Part shown: positions 63,170-64,000 of the stretch, piece by piece
Layout of the letters: each line of letters begins with the position of its first letter
How positions within the stretch are numbered: position 1 is the stretch's first letter
DNA from: CAYPPG01 sp964412555
GTDB lineage: Bacteria; Hinthialibacterota; Hinthialibacteria; Hinthialibacterales; Hinthialibacteraceae
Direction: 5' to 3'
DNA: 64,000 bases
NCBI GenBank assembly: GCA_964412555.1
Contig: CAYPPG010000027.1
Span: forward strand, 35,015-99,014
The notes under the pieces: generated by a model
The model's database searches: none
Seen by the model: the letters and a program-made list of their open reading frames with translations, nothing else
What the model was told of the DNA's origin: nothing
Made by a program: the position numbers and the translations under genes

Positions 63170-63275
63170 CTGGGAGCGCGGGCATCCCTGCCCGCATTTT
63201 TATTTATCATTACCACATCACTCTCTTTTTGAGTGTCTTTCTAGAAACTGGGAACGCGGGCATCCCTACCCGCAT
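63170..63275 (+). repeat. Two REP-B copies
   Basis: Copies at 63170-63197 and 63248-63275, the second with compensating or single changes (GGAACGCGGG, CTACCCGC). They lie in the 464-base gap 62979-63442, which otherwise shows only AT-rich sequence. Confidence 0.85.
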
Positions 63276-63442
63276 TTTCGAATTGTCTTTCTGGATCAAT
63301 TCCTTATATTTGCTCCTATTCTATATTGTATCATTACAAAATGAACTTATCAAATAAATTTTGTAACTATTTTTTAATGGTTGGCTCGAAGGTTTGTTCT
63401 TTTTTTTAACAGCTTCTTAGGGGCGTTGTTATGGATATGGGA

Positions 63443-64000
63443 TCAATAAATCGACCATTCATTAACGGAAACCGGCAAATGTTGCCGTAAATATTCGTGT
63501 CGTAATCGTATAAATGTCCGCATCGTTTCATACGATTCCTTGATTTGTCTTCTTCGAAGACTTTGAGTGACTTTCATATATTCTTCCAATAAATCCAAGT
63601 CATGATTCAATTTTGTTTCAATTTTCTCAATTTCATCAAACAAACGTCCTTGTGCAAATAAACCGTCTACTTCTACCCGCATGCGGCGGATGTATTCTTC
63701 ATGAAATTCATCCTCGCTGTGAAACGCTCGCGAGATGGGACCTGGTTCTCGAGAAACTTCACCCCCGCGGCCGTCGAGAGGATAGGAAAGCGGCATCGTG
63801 GTATACATGTTTCTTCGTCCCGGTTCGGTATATCCGAATGTCTTATCCAAATCCCATGGGATGCATTCCCATTGTCCACCCGGCATCAAATCATGATAGA
63901 GAAACATGTTGTTGAAAAAACCATCCCAATTGCACATGAGCACACCTGTCAATAGCCGGGTACCTTTGACCCCCCTGGAGTCGGTTAGGTGTGACCCGTT
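63443..64000 (-). CDS. CotH-kinase-family protein, C-terminal part (runs off window end)
   Basis: The frame is open from 63443 to the window edge (185 codons). From about 63946 it carries CotH-type blocks: CNWDGFFNNMFLYHD, then WECIPWDLDKTFGYT with the metal-binding Asp pair. It ends in a helical region with LRRRQIKESYETM. CotH kinases phosphorylate spore-coat or surface proteins; secreted relatives are frequent in planctomycete-like genomes. The last 13 codons at the window edge (63963-64000) look unlike CotH sequence and may be a repeat, so the upstream join is uncertain. Confidence 0.8.
   Translation of the reverse strand, partial: NGSHLTDSRGVKGTRLLTGVLMCNWDGFFNNMFLYHDLMPGGQWECIPWDLDKTFGYTEPGRRNMYTTMPLSYPLDGRGGEVSREPGPISRAFHSEDEFHEEYIRRMRVEVDGLFAQGRLFDEIEKIETKLNHDLDLLEEYMKVTQSLRRRQIKESYETMRTFIRLRHEYLRQHLPVSVNEWSIY

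Noticed and set aside
63156..63344. Small plus-strand frame of 62 codons
   Set aside because: It is made of two REP-B copies (NWERGHPCPHF repeated) and has no ribosome-binding site.

Overview
The window looks like part of a draft, probably metagenome-assembled, genome of an uncultured heterotrophic bacterium. Two runs of exactly 100 N mark scaffold joins. The gene set is rich in Tat- or Sec-exported Gfo/Idh/MocA oxidoreductases, secreted glycoside-hydrolase-like proteins, FG-GAP/Calx-beta/T-P-linker giant proteins and pseudopilins with the short FTLIEL motif. This style is typical of planctomycete-like or candidate-phylum lineages (Omnitrophota, Hydrogenedentota, Sumerlaeota, Hinthialibacterota). 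The phylum itself is inference; no rRNA or ribosomal protein gene is present to settle it.

Layout. 1-4.2 kb: a minus-strand cluster of two paralogous TIM-barrel-like proteins, a Tat-exported oxidoreductase and the start of another secreted protein, separated by arrays of palindromic repeats. 4.4-13.4 kb: a secreted nucleoside hydrolase, a beta-helix remnant and a 2486-residue secreted protein with 14 FG-GAP units, Calx-beta and cadherin-like domains and seven copies of an unrecognised domain (here called the VTDD domain). 13.4-18.1 kb: a secreted glycosidase-like protein, an ABC-2-type permease-like protein and a GT-C-type membrane protein. 18.6-24.8 kb: a coiled-coil protein, an amidohydrolase, a YhcC-type radical SAM protein, a second GT-C protein and a parDE toxin-antitoxin pair. 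24.8-33.1 kb: a large secreted hydrolase-like protein, a second VTDD-domain protein, a second coiled-coil protein, hemL, tRNA-Met and a ParA-like ATPase. 33.3-43.5 kb: NamZ, a CPBP protease, a GH5-like protein, mnmA, a DUF433/DUF5615 pair, an aroB-lipoprotein-coiled coil-GlcNAc kinase operon, a UPF0175/PIN pair and an XRE regulator. 43.5-54 kb: a cytoplasmic oxidoreductase, two pseudopilins (one with an in-frame TGA), a ROK regulator cut short at a repeat, a bimodular glycosidase and a hybrid histidine kinase. 54-64 kb: a pentapeptide-repeat protein, a bacterial LIM/DA1-like metallopeptidase, an SGNH hydrolase, an MgtC/DUF4010 protein, a serine hydrolase, an NfeD/flotillin operon and the C-terminal end of a CotH-type protein.

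How the genes fit together. Most of the secreted proteins point to polysaccharide, nucleoside and peptidoglycan scavenging. NamZ-type muramidase and the GlcNAc kinase are consistent with muropeptide recovery. Housekeeping genes (hemL, mnmA, aroB, tRNA-Met) are scattered singly among accessory genes.

The strongest oddities are the VTDD domain shared by two proteins, the Tat-exported six-knuckle DA1-like peptidase, two coiled-coil proteins that share terminal signatures, and several families of short palindromic repeats. These repeats have entered coding regions, apparently replacing a Tat signal and truncating a ROK regulator.
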